Positions 5,195 through 5,359 of a stretch of DNA of 5,359 nt are shown here, in pieces. The stretch is from a bacterium (lineage in GTDB: Bacteria > ARS69). Within the stretch, counting starts at the first letter, position 1. Every line of letters starts with the position of its first letter. The notes below the pieces were generated by a model. It was not told the origin of the DNA, made no database searches, and was given only the letters and a program-made list of their open reading frames with translations. The stretch covers positions 1 through 5,359 of the forward strand of contig JALGZO010000604.1 in the NCBI GenBank assembly GCA_025774865.1. Reading direction: 5' to 3'. Both the position numbers and the translations under genes were made by a program.

Positions 5195-5359
5195 GTGAAC
5201 GTTCTCGGAGTCAGCGCCTTCCGTGGCCCCAGCGCGGCCTGTCTCCTGCGCGATGGCCGGGTCGTGGCCGCATCCCGCGAGGATCGATTCAGTCGCCGGC
5301 TCGGCGATTCGGATTTCCCGTACGAATCGATCGCCTACTGCCTCCGCGCCGGCAAGCTC
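5195..5359 (+). CDS. Carbamoyltransferase, NodU/CmcH family (N-terminal fragment)
   Basis: Fifty-five residues are present before the window ends. They match the start of the NodU/CmcH/TobZ O-carbamoyltransferase family, whose N-terminal domain has the Kae1/ASKHA fold: MNVLGVSAF, then SAACLLRDGRVVAASREDRFSRR, then FPYESIAYCLRAGKL. The family reads ILGI(S/N)AYHGDS-SACLVxDG...AAxEERF.RxK...FP..AI.YCL. Members transfer carbamoyl groups from carbamoyl phosphate to hydroxyls of antibiotics, Nod factors or surface glycans. The conserved His and Asp of the HGDS/HDSA motif are replaced here (FRGPSAA). GTG 5195 is the only possible start: the next in-frame stop upstream is at 5090 and no ATG, GTG or TTG lies between. 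A stop and a 111-bp gap separate it from the lipoprotein gene, so it probably has its own promoter. The substrate cannot be told from this fragment. Confidence 0.85.
   Translation, partial: MNVLGVSAFRGPSAACLLRDGRVVAASREDRFSRRLGDSDFPYESIAYCLRAGKL

Overview
This is a high-GC bacterial window with strong G/C bias at third codon positions. It looks like chromosome from a free-living bacterium. The mitochondrial-type aconitase at the left edge would fit lineages such as Gemmatimonadota, Myxococcota, Planctomycetota or Eisenbacteria-like groups, but the sequence alone does not settle the phylum. I see no insertion sequence, transposase, integrase or CRISPR array.

Layout from left to right: (1) 2-1390 (+), the C-terminal ~60% of a mitochondrial-type aconitate hydratase, cut by the window edge. 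(2) 1397-1588 (-), a small unknown protein convergent with aconitase, with a very good ribosome binding site and a possible frame-broken 5' extension up to 1772. (3) 1845-3284 (+), a cytoplasmic TPR-repeat protein that starts with GTG and has no Shine-Dalgarno, probably leaderless. (4) 3235-4449 (-), an exported protein resembling DUF5700/DUF2268-type zinc peptidases. Its HExxH site is degenerate (HELFL), it has no ATG, GTG or TTG start, and its 3' end overlaps the TPR gene by 50 bp. (5) 4505-5083 (+), a small putative lipoprotein divergent from the peptidase-like gene. (6) 5084-5194, a noncoding gap with tRNA-like motifs in tRNA order, a strong hairpin and a candidate promoter. (7) 5195 to the window end (+), the N-terminus of a NodU/CmcH-type carbamoyltransferase.

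The genes do not form one obvious operon: strands alternate +, -, +, -, +, +. Aconitase is central metabolism. The peptidase-like protein and the lipoprotein form a divergent, cell-envelope-targeted pair that could share control, possibly through an 18-bp perfect palindrome in the first codons of the lipoprotein. The carbamoyltransferase probably begins a separate unit that runs out of the window. I did not find a convincing new multi-gene system. The points most worth checking are the non-canonical start and altered active site of the peptidase-like gene, the tRNA-like remnant, and the altered N-terminal motif of the carbamoyltransferase.
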